From: Fibrobacteria bacterium GUT77
Lineage (GTDB): Bacteria; Fibrobacterota; Chitinivibrionia; Chitinivibrionales; Chitinispirillaceae
Length of the DNA stretch: 14,008 nt
Direction of reading: 5' to 3'
NCBI GenBank assembly: GCA_001462255.1
Contig: LIUJ01000194.1
Coordinates: 4,706-18,713 of the forward strand
Shown: piece by piece, positions 1 through 6,348 of the stretch
How positions within the stretch are numbered: position 1 is the first letter of the stretch
Layout of the letters: each line of letters begins with the position of its first letter
Notes under the pieces: model-generated
Told to the model about the DNA's origin: nothing
Databases searched by the model: none
The model's input: the letters and a program-made list of their open reading frames with translations, nothing else
Translations under genes and position numbers: made by a program

Positions 1-32
1 TTGCCTTTGACGTTAGCGTAACGCTTTTAGAA

Positions 33-52
33 TGCATCCCGTTAGGGATGCA
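33..52. repeat. GTTA-loop hairpin, unit 1
   Basis: A perfect 8-bp inverted repeat (TGCATCCC / GGGATGCA) closes a GTTA tetraloop. It is preceded by TAGAAT at 28-33. It pairs as a related copy with the hairpin at 90-109, which has the same loop and the same upstream TAGAAT. No T-run follows on either strand, so it is not a canonical intrinsic terminator. It is probably a dispersed palindromic repeat unit; its function is unknown. Confidence 0.6.
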
Positions 53-89
53 AAGCTCGGTAGAAAGGCGCACCACCCCTAGAATATCT

Positions 90-109
90 CGCACCCCGTT
101 AGGGGTGCG
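90..109. repeat. GTTA-loop hairpin, unit 2
   Basis: A perfect 8-bp inverted repeat (CGCACCCC / GGGGTGCG) closes a GTTA loop, with TAGAAT at 80-85 just upstream. Compared with unit 1, two stem pairs differ and both partners have changed, so pairing is kept. It starts 7 nt past the stop codon of the leftward helix-turn-helix gene. It could therefore act as a 3' end structure for that mRNA, but no U-tract follows. Confidence 0.6.
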
Positions 110-116
110 GGAAACG

Positions 117-761
117 TCAGCGTTTTTTGTTCCGCTCTTCCCGCTTTTTGGCCGAGGCTATTCTGGCGTTTGACATCAAACCCAATTCTTTGCGTAGTTT
201 TGATATGAAGGGTTGCGTTGATTTGGTTTTTAGGGCGATGTGACTGTCGTTTAGCCCTTTGGCGTGGAGCGACTTGATCTTTGCCATCAGCTGTAGGGTC
301 TTTTCCGAGTGGCCTTTTCTTCCGCTACGGCGGTCTATGTTTTTGGTCATAGCCTCCTCCACTCTTTTTTTGTCGTAGAGGCGGAAGAGTTGCTTGCCGC
401 TTGAAATTACGATTTCGGGTTGCAGGAATCCCTTTTTGGTGGCGTTGTGTATCCAATCGGGGGTACACTTGAGTATCTTGGAGAGCTCGACGGCCGTCAT
501 CCAGTTGCACTTTTCAGGGTCGGTCCACTCAATTGTATGGCGTTGCCGCGGATCGTTGAAACGCTCTACCAATTTTCTATCGAAGATGTATATTTTGCGC
601 CAGGAATTGGCGTTGAATAGGTAGCGCGGCGGTAGTATTTTGTTTATGACCAACTGCCTAACGTATTCGCGGGAAACGCCCAAGATTTTGGCGGCCTCGC
701 AACTCCTTACGAGCGCGCCCCTCTTGCCCATAACATCCTTATCGGAATTTTTTTTGTTCAC
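117..761 (-). CDS. Triple helix-turn-helix DNA-binding protein
   Basis: This is a 214-residue basic protein with no recognised named family. Three helix-turn-helix-like segments can be read. The first, around residues 17-70 (SCEAAKILGVSREYVRQLV), looks like the MerR/excisionase type. The second, around 87-137 (TAVELSKILKCTPDWIHNAT), has the same layout, including a following strand with RLYD, as if the module were duplicated. The third, around 157-194 (SHIALKTKSTQPFISKLRKE), resembles a resolvase or terminase-type HTH. The tail is very rich in Lys and Arg. The start is GTG at 759-761, chosen because a strong GGAGGGG ribosome site lies at 765-771; an internal ATG (residue 11) is the alternative. 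The gene has its own good promoter and is divergent from the PilZ gene. It is probably a transcription factor or an accessory-element regulator; the target is unknown. The DNA-binding call is firm, the role is not. Confidence 0.8.
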   Translation of the reverse strand: MNKKNSDKDVMGKRGALVRSCEAAKILGVSREYVRQLVINKILPPRYLFNANSWRKIYIFDRKLVERFNDPRQRHTIEWTDPEKCNWMTAVELSKILKCTPDWIHNATKKGFLQPEIVISSGKQLFRLYDKKRVEEAMTKNIDRRSGRKGHSEKTLQLMAKIKSLHAKGLNDSHIALKTKSTQPFISKLRKELGLMSNARIASAKKREERNKKR

Positions 762-764
762 AAA

Positions 765-771
765 CCCCTCC
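765..771 (-). promoter_or_regulatory. Ribosome binding site that sets the GTG start of the triple-HTH gene
   Basis: GGAGGGG on the minus strand lies 3 nt before GTG 761-759. It is a near-perfect anti-SD match and favours this GTG over the ATG ten codons downstream. Confidence 0.7.
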
Positions 772-837
772 GTTTTTTGATTTTACGGTCCGCCGAGACG
801 GTATGAGGTAACGGCGCAACCGCCGTCCTTTATTATA

Positions 838-867
838 AATATAATATGCTTGTGCGGGTGGTGTCAA
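838..867 (-). promoter_or_regulatory. Sigma-70-type promoter for the triple-HTH gene
   Basis: On the minus strand there is a perfect TTGACA -35 (862-867), an 18-nt spacer and a TATATT -10 (838-843). The predicted transcript start is near 831, giving a leader of about 70 nt before the GTG start. The surrounding A/T-rich stretch (831-847) offers alternative -10 registers. Confidence 0.6.
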
Positions 868-931
868 GGAAAAAAGAAATATTGGAAAGACTCGGTGTTT
901 TTTGGAATTTTGAGATTAACAAAAAAATATG

Positions 932-960
932 TAGACAACCGCCTACGCATAAATTATAAT
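932..960 (+). promoter_or_regulatory. Sigma-70-type promoter for the PilZ gene
   Basis: TAGACA (932-937, one mismatch to consensus), a 17-nt spacer and a perfect TATAAT (955-960). The predicted transcript start is near 967. Because it lies inside the open frame that begins at 850, the true coding start must be downstream of it. It sits back to back with the leftward promoter at 838-867. Confidence 0.6.
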
Positions 961-1040
961 ATAATAGGGTGGGCATCGGACGGCCGGATGGGATACGGGG
1001 CCATGAGACGACACCGTTGCGGCGGCGAGTGCCTAATAAT

Positions 1041-1057
1041 GCCGACATGGTGTTGGC
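1041..1057 (+). other. Hairpin in the 5' leader of the PilZ gene
   Basis: A 7-bp stem (GCCGACA with TGTTGGC, including one G-U pair) with a TGG loop lies 29 nt before the preferred ATG, inside the roughly 120-nt leader. The leader (967-1086) shows no riboswitch consensus that I recognise. The hairpin could influence translation or be incidental. The rest of the 762-1086 gap holds only the two divergent promoters and the ribosome sites. Confidence 0.35.
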
Positions 1058-1086
1058 GCAACATTACGGCGGACGGGGTATTTGTG

Positions 1087-2295
1087 ATGGCGGATGTGAA
1101 TAGTACGGGCGGCGGCGCGATAAACGCGGCAAAAACGACGAACTCGGTTGGCGTATGCCGCCTCGTCCGTTGGGCGTTTGTCATTTGCATGCTTTTTGCC
1201 GTTGCGGCGTTTCCGGATGTCGCGGAGATCAGCAAGTCGTTTAGGGATAGGGGCGTTGGGCTTGGAACTATAATAGGGATAGTCATTTTTTTGGGGACGG
1301 TCGTCGGTTTTTTGATATTTTTTTACGTCGGTTCGCGCCGTAAGTCCGATAAGATTCAGGAAGAACTCTCCTCCAAGCTCTTCGGCGACGGTTGCGAGCG
1401 CGCGAGGCTAACACGAGAGGAGATGAACGTTTTGCTGGGGATAGTGGCGTTCGCGCCCGATCCCCCTACCAAAGGGCATTTGATATTTGAGTCGTTGCCG
1501 CTTTACGAGCGTTGCTTGGACGTCTACATTGAGCATACGTTGCGCGTGCAGACGTCCGCCGGACGGATTGAGGAGCAGGACGATATCTTGCTCCGTTTGC
1601 GTAAAAAGATGGGTTACGCCATTCTTTCGCCGGAACAGCCGGTTGTTTCCACGCGCAACTTGAGCGTGGGGCAGAAGGTGTCGATTTTCGTGTCCGAGAA
1701 TAAGAACGACGCCTTTGGCGCTACGGTGACGCATGTGGGTGAGTTTTGGTTTACGGTGCGTTTGCTTGAGGATTTTATGGGGATTGTGAGCCTCGGCGGC
1801 AGGGAGAAGATCTTGGCTTTTTTGCGGCAGGGCGACGCGGCCTACAGCGTTACGGCCAGGGTTAAGGAGTATTTGCAGTCGGGGGAGATAAGCTTTTTTC
1901 ACAGTATAAAACTGTCGCGCAACCAGCATAGGCAGTATATGCGGTTGGATATCAGTTTAGGGCTCAGGTACACGTTGCTTACCAAGATCGGCGAGGAGGA
2001 CAAGCCGCTCGGCGAGCCGCAGATAGGGCATACGGCGGATATCAGCGGCGGCGGCGTCTGCCTTGTCGCCAAGACCCCGCTTAGGGTCGGCGACGAGATA
2101 TCGCTTTCTATAAACATACCCGGTTCCGCCGTAGGCGGCATAAAATCAAAGGTGCTCAAGGTCATTGCGGTAGACAGCAGGGGGGGCACGCAGTACAGGC
2201 ATCTTGTGCAGTTTATTTCGATAGAACCGCAACAGCGGGAGAGGATCGTCAAGTACATTTTCGATAAACATAGGGAGATGTTGCAGATGCGGTAA
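1087..2295 (+). CDS. Two-TM, YcgR-like PilZ domain protein (c-di-GMP receptor)
   Basis: This is a 402-residue membrane protein with a C-terminal PilZ domain. A hydrophobic segment (27-42), possibly a signal peptide, and a strong TM helix (58-81) are followed by a stop-transfer SRRK, which places the rest in the cytoplasm. A YcgR-N/flagellar-brake-like beta domain (around 196-275) precedes PilZ (around 280-398). PilZ carries both c-di-GMP signatures: RxxxR at R282/R286 and DxSxxG at D318/S320/G323. The protein is therefore predicted to bind c-di-GMP. The start is placed at ATG 1087, preceded by GGACGGGG (1071-1078) and downstream of the promoter at 932-960. Upstream in-frame codons, rich in Trp, Cys and Arg, do not look coding. 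It sits 93 nt before the T4P operon on the same strand, so control of pili is a reasonable inference. A run of seven G at 2180-2186 lies in the PilZ-coding part. Confidence 0.85.
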   Translation: MADVNSTGGGAINAAKTTNSVGVCRLVRWAFVICMLFAVAAFPDVAEISKSFRDRGVGLGTIIGIVIFLGTVVGFLIFFYVGSRRKSDKIQEELSSKLFGDGCERARLTREEMNVLLGIVAFAPDPPTKGHLIFESLPLYERCLDVYIEHTLRVQTSAGRIEEQDDILLRLRKKMGYAILSPEQPVVSTRNLSVGQKVSIFVSENKNDAFGATVTHVGEFWFTVRLLEDFMGIVSLGGREKILAFLRQGDAAYSVTARVKEYLQSGEISFFHSIKLSRNQHRQYMRLDISLGLRYTLLTKIGEEDKPLGEPQIGHTADISGGGVCLVAKTPLRVGDEISLSINIPGSAVGGIKSKVLKVIAVDSRGGTQYRHLVQFISIEPQQRERIVKYIFDKHREMLQMR

Positions 2296-2329
2296 TGGGG
2301 GCGGCCGAGGTTAAAAATAAATTAAAGAT

Positions 2330-2358
2330 GTGCAAAATATCCTTGCGCATATTATATT
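2330..2358 (+). promoter_or_regulatory. Possible promoter of the T4P operon
   Basis: The spacer between the PilZ gene and the next gene becomes very A/T-rich. A TATATT (2353-2358) lies 17 nt after GTGCAA (2330-2335), a weak -35. A second TATATT at 2363-2368 is an alternative -10. The A/T island supports a promoter, but the exact elements are uncertain. Confidence 0.35.
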
Positions 2359-2388
2359 GTATTATATTTAGGTACGGTGCGTGTGAAT

Positions 2389-2877
2389 ATGGCGGATACA
2401 AAATATAAAAATAACGTCTTCGGCGCGCGCGGCGTTTTTGGCGGAGTCGCGTTGCGGTTGGTGTTGTGCGCGGTGTCGCTCGCGGTGTTAGGCGGAGCGA
2501 TAGTCGCGCTTATGAGCACGTTCAAAGAGCGCAAGGTAGACGATTACCGCAGGGCGGATTCAAAGTGCGAGAGTGGGTTGCAGGAGGCATTTGTCAGGCT
2601 GAACCCCAACGGCTCGCAGGACACAAGTTGGTTGCGGGAGGCTTTTGCCAGAGTCAGCGGTGCGCCCGATTTCAGCGAGGAGTTTAAGGGTGAGCCGGAC
2701 GAGGACGGGGCCTATTTCAGCGTTGTGTTCAAGCGGGAGAATAGGGGCGATACGTTGTTTTTTAAGATAGTGTCGACCGGAACAAGCGGTTCCGTAACGC
2801 GGGTTCAGGAGCGTACGTTCAGGCTTGAGGTTTTAGGTGAAAACGATTCGGTGTGGATAAACGAGGACATAAGGTAG
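2389..2877 (+). CDS. Membrane-anchored protein of unknown function, first gene of the T4P operon
   Basis: I do not recognise this 162-residue protein. It has a basic N-terminus, one TM helix (around 23-43 of the ATG form), then a soluble, acidic, mixed alpha/beta domain that would lie in the periplasm. The second half reads like strands: AYFSVVFKRE, LFFKIVSTGTSGSVTRVQER, FRLEVL. The phrase STGTSGSVTRVQERTFRLEV recalls the C-terminal strand pattern of PilX-like and other minor pilin-associated proteins. However, the N-terminus lacks the prepilin peptidase motif (Gly followed by F-T-L-x-E), so it is not a classical minor pilin. The start is uncertain: ATG 2389 is preferred, with in-frame GTG at 2377 and 2383 as alternatives. 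It lies 12 nt before pilM and must be co-transcribed, which suggests a structural or priming role in the pilus machine. Confidence 0.75.
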   Translation: MADTKYKNNVFGARGVFGGVALRLVLCAVSLAVLGGAIVALMSTFKERKVDDYRRADSKCESGLQEAFVRLNPNGSQDTSWLREAFARVSGAPDFSEEFKGEPDEDGAYFSVVFKRENRGDTLFFKIVSTGTSGSVTRVQERTFRLEVLGENDSVWINEDIR

Positions 2878-2889
2878 GCGAGGCGTTAG

Positions 2890-3954
2890 ATGAGTCTTTT
2901 CAAAAAAATGGGCGGGCGTGGGTCCACGGTGGGATTGGATATAGGCAATCATACCTTAAAGATTGTCAAACTGCGCCACCAAAAGGACGGCTATTTTCTT
3001 GAGGCCACAGGCATCAAGGAACTGCCCAAGGGTACCATTGAGGGCGGCGAGATAAAAAAGAGGGATGCGTTGATAGACGCGATTACCGGTCTTGTCAATC
3101 AGTGCGACCCGTCTATACGGGAGGTCGTGTTTTCCATGGGCGGGCACGGGATCATCTCCGATAAGATTACATTCAAAATTGAGGATGACGACAACGCCGA
3201 GGAATTGATACTGTGGGAGGCCAGCCAACGCAGTCCGTTTGACGTAGATGACATAACGCTTGATTACAAGATACTGCGCCGCTTTCCGAACTCCCGTGAG
3301 ACGGAGGTACTTCTTGTGGCGGCCAAGAACCAAGTATTGCAGAGCTACCTCGATTTGATTTACGACGCGGCGCTCGTTCCGGTCATAGTAGACGTGGACG
3401 CTTTCGCCGTTACCAACAGTTACGCGCTTGAGTGCGCGGGGTTGCCTGACATGGGCACGGTCGCGCTAATCAACATAGGCCACAGCACGACGAGCGTGAC
3501 TTTCATAAGGGACGGCATTTACCATTCCTCACGCGATATTTCCACGGCGGGGGAGCTTTTTAACCGTATAATCCAACGCAATATGGGTATAACGAGCGAG
3601 GAGGCGGGGCAGGCGGTGAAGGGCAAGGCGTCCGGCGTCGATATGAACCAACTCAAGCAAAGCATCAGCTTGGCCGCGGAGGAGCTTTCGTCCGGTATTG
3701 ACCTTGCTTTTTCATATTACAAAAATTCGGAAAAGACCGATTCCTTAGACAAGGTCGTGCTTTCCGGCGGCGGGGCGTACATACCTACCTTAGCGCAGTT
3801 TTTGGAGTCGCGCCATCAGACCAAGGTGCAGATATCGAATCCGCTTGCCCATATTCAATACAACAAAGGACTTTTTGGGAGTACGGGAGTGGAAAACATA
3901 GGCGCGCTCCTCACCGTGGCCGTGGGGCTTGCGCTCAGGAAGACTGGTGGATGA
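2890..3954 (+). CDS. pilM: Type IV pilus inner-membrane platform protein PilM
   Basis: A 354-residue actin/FtsA-fold cytoplasmic ATP-binding protein that forms a ring under the inner membrane and binds the cytoplasmic tail of PilN. The three nucleotide-site motifs are visible: phosphate-1 GLDIGN at 15-20, phosphate-2 INIGHSTTS beginning at residue 194, and the adenosine motif VVLSGGG at 289-295. The N-terminal LFKK before the first strand is typical of the family. Length matches the usual 350 or so. ATG 2890 is preceded by an AGGCGAGG-like ribosome site. It ends one base before the pilN start, as in the conserved pilMNOPQ order. By family knowledge it couples the cytoplasmic motor side to the periplasmic alignment complex. 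Confidence 0.95.
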   Translation: MSLFKKMGGRGSTVGLDIGNHTLKIVKLRHQKDGYFLEATGIKELPKGTIEGGEIKKRDALIDAITGLVNQCDPSIREVVFSMGGHGIISDKITFKIEDDDNAEELILWEASQRSPFDVDDITLDYKILRRFPNSRETEVLLVAAKNQVLQSYLDLIYDAALVPVIVDVDAFAVTNSYALECAGLPDMGTVALINIGHSTTSVTFIRDGIYHSSRDISTAGELFNRIIQRNMGITSEEAGQAVKGKASGVDMNQLKQSISLAAEELSSGIDLAFSYYKNSEKTDSLDKVVLSGGGAYIPTLAQFLESRHQTKVQISNPLAHIQYNKGLFGSTGVENIGALLTVAVGLALRKTGG

Positions 3955-3955
3955 T

Positions 3956-4627
3956 ATGATAGAAAAAATAGAGATAAACTTACTGCCTGTGGAATATAGG
4001 GTGCGGAAGCGGAATTTCAACTTGTCACGCTCTATAGTATATCCGGCGCTTGCGATTGTAGTGCTTGGCGTCGGTGCCTTTTTTTACAGCATATACCTTA
4101 ATGATAAGCATGCGCGGCTTACGGAGGAGATCGCGGCGATTGAGAAAGAGATAGCCGCGAACAAGCACGTTCAGGATGAGATAAACAAGCTTCGCAAAGA
4201 GAAGCAGATCACCGACGAAAAGATAAGGGCGCTTGAGCGCATAAGCGTGGATAGGGAGAAGTGGGTGAGGCTTCTTGAGGTATTCAGCGGCAGTTTGCCG
4301 CCGTACTCGTGGCTTATCACCATTAAGGACGAGCGCGGGCCGCCCGAAAAGGTGCGGTTGGAGGCGCGGACGTACTCGTTTCCCGAAGTCGCCCACTATA
4401 TGAGCAAACTTGAGGAGACGGAGTACATAAAGAGCGTCACTCTTGCCGGTATTGAGCAGGTACAGGGGCACGATCGTAAGGTATACAAGTTTAACATAAC
4501 TTGCGACATAAACGCCGATGTCGGTCTGCGGCCGGTTCTTGAGGGCGACGAGCCGGTTAAGGAAGAGGGCGCGGCGGCGTCCGCCGGAAAGCGGCGCGGC
4601 AGGGCGAGCGGCGGAGGTAAAAAATAA
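3956..4627 (+). CDS. pilN: Type IV pilus assembly protein PilN
   Basis: A 223-residue bitopic inner-membrane protein. The cytoplasmic N-terminus has the INLLP motif (residues 7-11) that docks into PilM. A TM helix spans around 27-47, followed by a long coiled coil (around 50-90) and a ferredoxin-like periplasmic domain (around 95-190), through which PilN pairs with PilO. The C-terminus (around 195-223) is an unusual low-complexity Ala/Gly/Lys/Arg tail, not needed by the fold. The start is ATG 3956, one base after the pilM stop with GGTGG just upstream; a TTG 27 nt earlier lies inside pilM and is not preferred. The stop overlaps the pilO ATG by one base (TAATG), which implies translational coupling. 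Confidence 0.93.
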   Translation: MIEKIEINLLPVEYRVRKRNFNLSRSIVYPALAIVVLGVGAFFYSIYLNDKHARLTEEIAAIEKEIAANKHVQDEINKLRKEKQITDEKIRALERISVDREKWVRLLEVFSGSLPPYSWLITIKDERGPPEKVRLEARTYSFPEVAHYMSKLEETEYIKSVTLAGIEQVQGHDRKVYKFNITCDINADVGLRPVLEGDEPVKEEGAAASAGKRRGRASGGGKK

Positions 4628-5259
4628 TGGCAAATCAAGCGTCTAAAAAAGAGAAGCCCAAAAAGGGAAAGTCCAAGTTCGACATAAAGGATCCGAACGT
4701 CAGGAATGTCCTTATCGGCGTCGTGGTTATCATTGTGTCGGGTTATCTTTGGTTCGACGGGTTTTACAGCCCTAAAATGGAAGAGATTAAGAGTCTCTCC
4801 GAAAAAAAGGAAAAGGTTGAGGCCGAGTTGCTCAAGATCAACGCACTTAAGCCGCAACTTGAGAGGTTGCGCCAAGAGGCCGTTATTATGGCGGCAAAGC
4901 TTGACTCGCTCAAAAACATTTTTCCGGACAGAAAAGAGGTGCCGCGTTTGATTCGTGAGATTACCGCGGTGAATAGGCGTAGCGGCGTGATTACGACGCG
5001 TTTTACGCCCATGCCGGACGTTGAAAAAGAGTATTACGTAGAAAATAAGTACAACGTATCCATGTTGGGCGATTACCATAACTTGGGCGCGTTGTTCAGT
5101 TATTTCGCGAATTTTCAGCTCATTGTCAATTTGGACAATGTGTCTATAAGCGCGAATCCGGGATATGGGGGCGGAAACAAGACTTTGGGGCCGTATGAGG
5201 AAAGGCCGCCATCCGTGCTTGCCGCCTTTGAGTTGACGACTTTTTCATCCAGAAAATGA
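4627..5259 (+). CDS. pilO: Type IV pilus assembly protein PilO
   Basis: A 210-residue bitopic inner-membrane protein and partner of PilN. It has a Lys-rich cytoplasmic N-terminus (1-25), a TM helix (around 27-43), a Lys/Glu coiled coil (around 48-90) and a C-terminal ferredoxin-like domain. That domain contains the family's LGDYHNLGALFSYFANF segment, close to the Pfam PilO consensus. The ATG shares its A with the pilN stop, and GGAGG (4613-4617) is a strong ribosome site. The PilN-PilO heterodimer forms the periplasmic ring that links PilM to PilP and PilQ. The C-terminus overlaps the frame of an early pilP ATG, but the real pilP start is probably 14 nt downstream. Confidence 0.93.
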   Translation: MANQASKKEKPKKGKSKFDIKDPNVRNVLIGVVVIIVSGYLWFDGFYSPKMEEIKSLSEKKEKVEAELLKINALKPQLERLRQEAVIMAAKLDSLKNIFPDRKEVPRLIREITAVNRRSGVITTRFTPMPDVEKEYYVENKYNVSMLGDYHNLGALFSYFANFQLIVNLDNVSISANPGYGGGNKTLGPYEERPPSVLAAFELTTFSSRK

Positions 5260-5273
5260 AGTATAGGGGAAAA

Positions 5274-6296
5274 ATGTATCGAACATCTCATTTGTTGATC
5301 GCGTTTTTTTGCGCCGCTTGCGCGGCGTACGCGCAGGATGCCGGCAAGAGCGCCGTCGCCGCTCCCGCCGCCGCGCCGTCAAAGGCCGTTGCTTCGTCAA
5401 AGACCGCCGCCTCCGCCGCGCAAGATAGACCTGTCGTTAACGGCCTCGAAATCAGGGCCGGCGCGCGCGGTATGATTTTGATCATAAACGGCTCCGGTCC
5501 CATAGCGTTAGGCGGCAAACCGGCCGATTTCGAAAAGGTTACGGCTAAATATAAGGAGTTGCGCGTCAATATCGCCGGCGCCGGCTCCGCGCCGGGCGCC
5601 GCCGCGATGTTCAATCCGCCGCCGGATCTTCCGGTAAAGAGCATAGCGTTGGCCAATGTTGCGAGCGGTCTCTCCATAACCATAAAAATGCGCGGCGTGG
5701 TCAACGGCCCTATAGACGTAAAAAACAGCAACAATCAGGTGAGAATACTTTTGACAAGGGACGCGTTGCCGGAGATTGTTTGGTCGTCGGAGAAAGGTAT
5801 TGTCTCCGCCCCTCCGCCAAGCGCCGCGCCTAAGACGGCGAACGCTCCGACTTCGGCTCCGGCCAAGGGCGCGGCCGCCGTGCCGCAAAAACAAACGTCC
5901 GGTGCGCCGAAAGTCGTGTCCAAATCCGAAACGCCGAAGGCGCTCCCGCCGGAACCCAATATCCCGCCCAGCGGCGAGGTTACAAAAAGAACCCCTGACG
6001 GGGAATTGGTACGGTACAAAGTTTTCGGCCGCGATCCGTTTGTTCCGCTTCTAAGAGACACTTCTACGACGGCGTTGCCCAATGTTGAGAACCTGAAGCT
6101 TGTCGGCGTATTGGAGGACGCCCGTGAGCGCATAGCGCTCGTGGAGGATTTCAAAAACGGAAACAAAGCGTTCGCGTTGCGCACCAACGACGCGGTGGCG
6201 CAAGGAAAGGTATTGCGCGTGCATAGGGATAAGGTGGTTTTTTTGATAAGGGATTTTGAGGTGTCGCACTCCTATACGCTCGGTTTGACCAAGTAG
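5274..6296 (+). CDS. pilP: PilP-like T4P alignment protein with an added AMIN-like domain
   Basis: A 340-residue periplasmic protein. A signal peptide (residues 1-20, ending AYA before QDA) fits signal peptidase I. There is no convincing lipobox, so unlike many PilP proteins it is probably not a lipoprotein. An Ala/Lys/Ser linker is followed by a beta-rich domain (around 55-165) with the alternating pattern of an AMIN domain, then an Ala/Pro linker (175-235). The C-terminal PilP domain (245-338) starts at YKVFGRDPF and includes LKLVGVLEDARERIALVED. PilP bridges PilN/PilO to the N0 domain of PilQ. It is longer than a typical PilP (about 170-180 residues) because of the middle region. ATG 5274 is chosen for its AGGGGA ribosome site (5265-5270); ATG 5256, overlapping the pilO stop, has none. 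Confidence 0.85.
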   Translation: MYRTSHLLIAFFCAACAAYAQDAGKSAVAAPAAAPSKAVASSKTAASAAQDRPVVNGLEIRAGARGMILIINGSGPIALGGKPADFEKVTAKYKELRVNIAGAGSAPGAAAMFNPPPDLPVKSIALANVASGLSITIKMRGVVNGPIDVKNSNNQVRILLTRDALPEIVWSSEKGIVSAPPPSAAPKTANAPTSAPAKGAAAVPQKQTSGAPKVVSKSETPKALPPEPNIPPSGEVTKRTPDGELVRYKVFGRDPFVPLLRDTSTTALPNVENLKLVGVLEDARERIALVEDFKNGNKAFALRTNDAVAQGKVLRVHRDKVVFLIRDFEVSHSYTLGLTK

Positions 6297-6348
6297 CGGC
6301 GCCTATACGGTTTCGTTTGACAGGTAGTTTCAGATAAAAGGGGATAGT

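Noticed and set aside
33..109. Integron attC site or intrinsic terminators
   Set aside because: The GTTAGGG cores do not end with the pyrimidine of the GTTRRRY consensus, no integrase is present, and no T-run follows either hairpin.
28..109. CRISPR repeats
   Set aside because: Only two diverged palindromic units with different stems, no regular spacer length and no cas genes.
850..1086. Upstream extension of the PilZ gene to a start at 850
   Set aside because: A good promoter (932-960) lies inside it, the first in-frame codons are rich in Trp, Cys and Arg and do not look coding, and the TM/signal segment fits a start at 1087.
967..1086. c-di-GMP riboswitch in the PilZ leader
   Set aside because: I looked for the GEMM conserved core and tetraloop-receptor pattern and did not find them; only a simple hairpin is visible.
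1408..1929. Leftward open frame of 173 codons opposite the PilZ gene
   Set aside because: Antisense shadow caused by codon bias; rich in His, Arg and Gln with no recognisable domain.
4396..5079. Long leftward open frame of 227 codons opposite pilN and pilO
   Set aside because: It is a shadow of two well-supported genes, has no ribosome site and shows no domain-like pattern.
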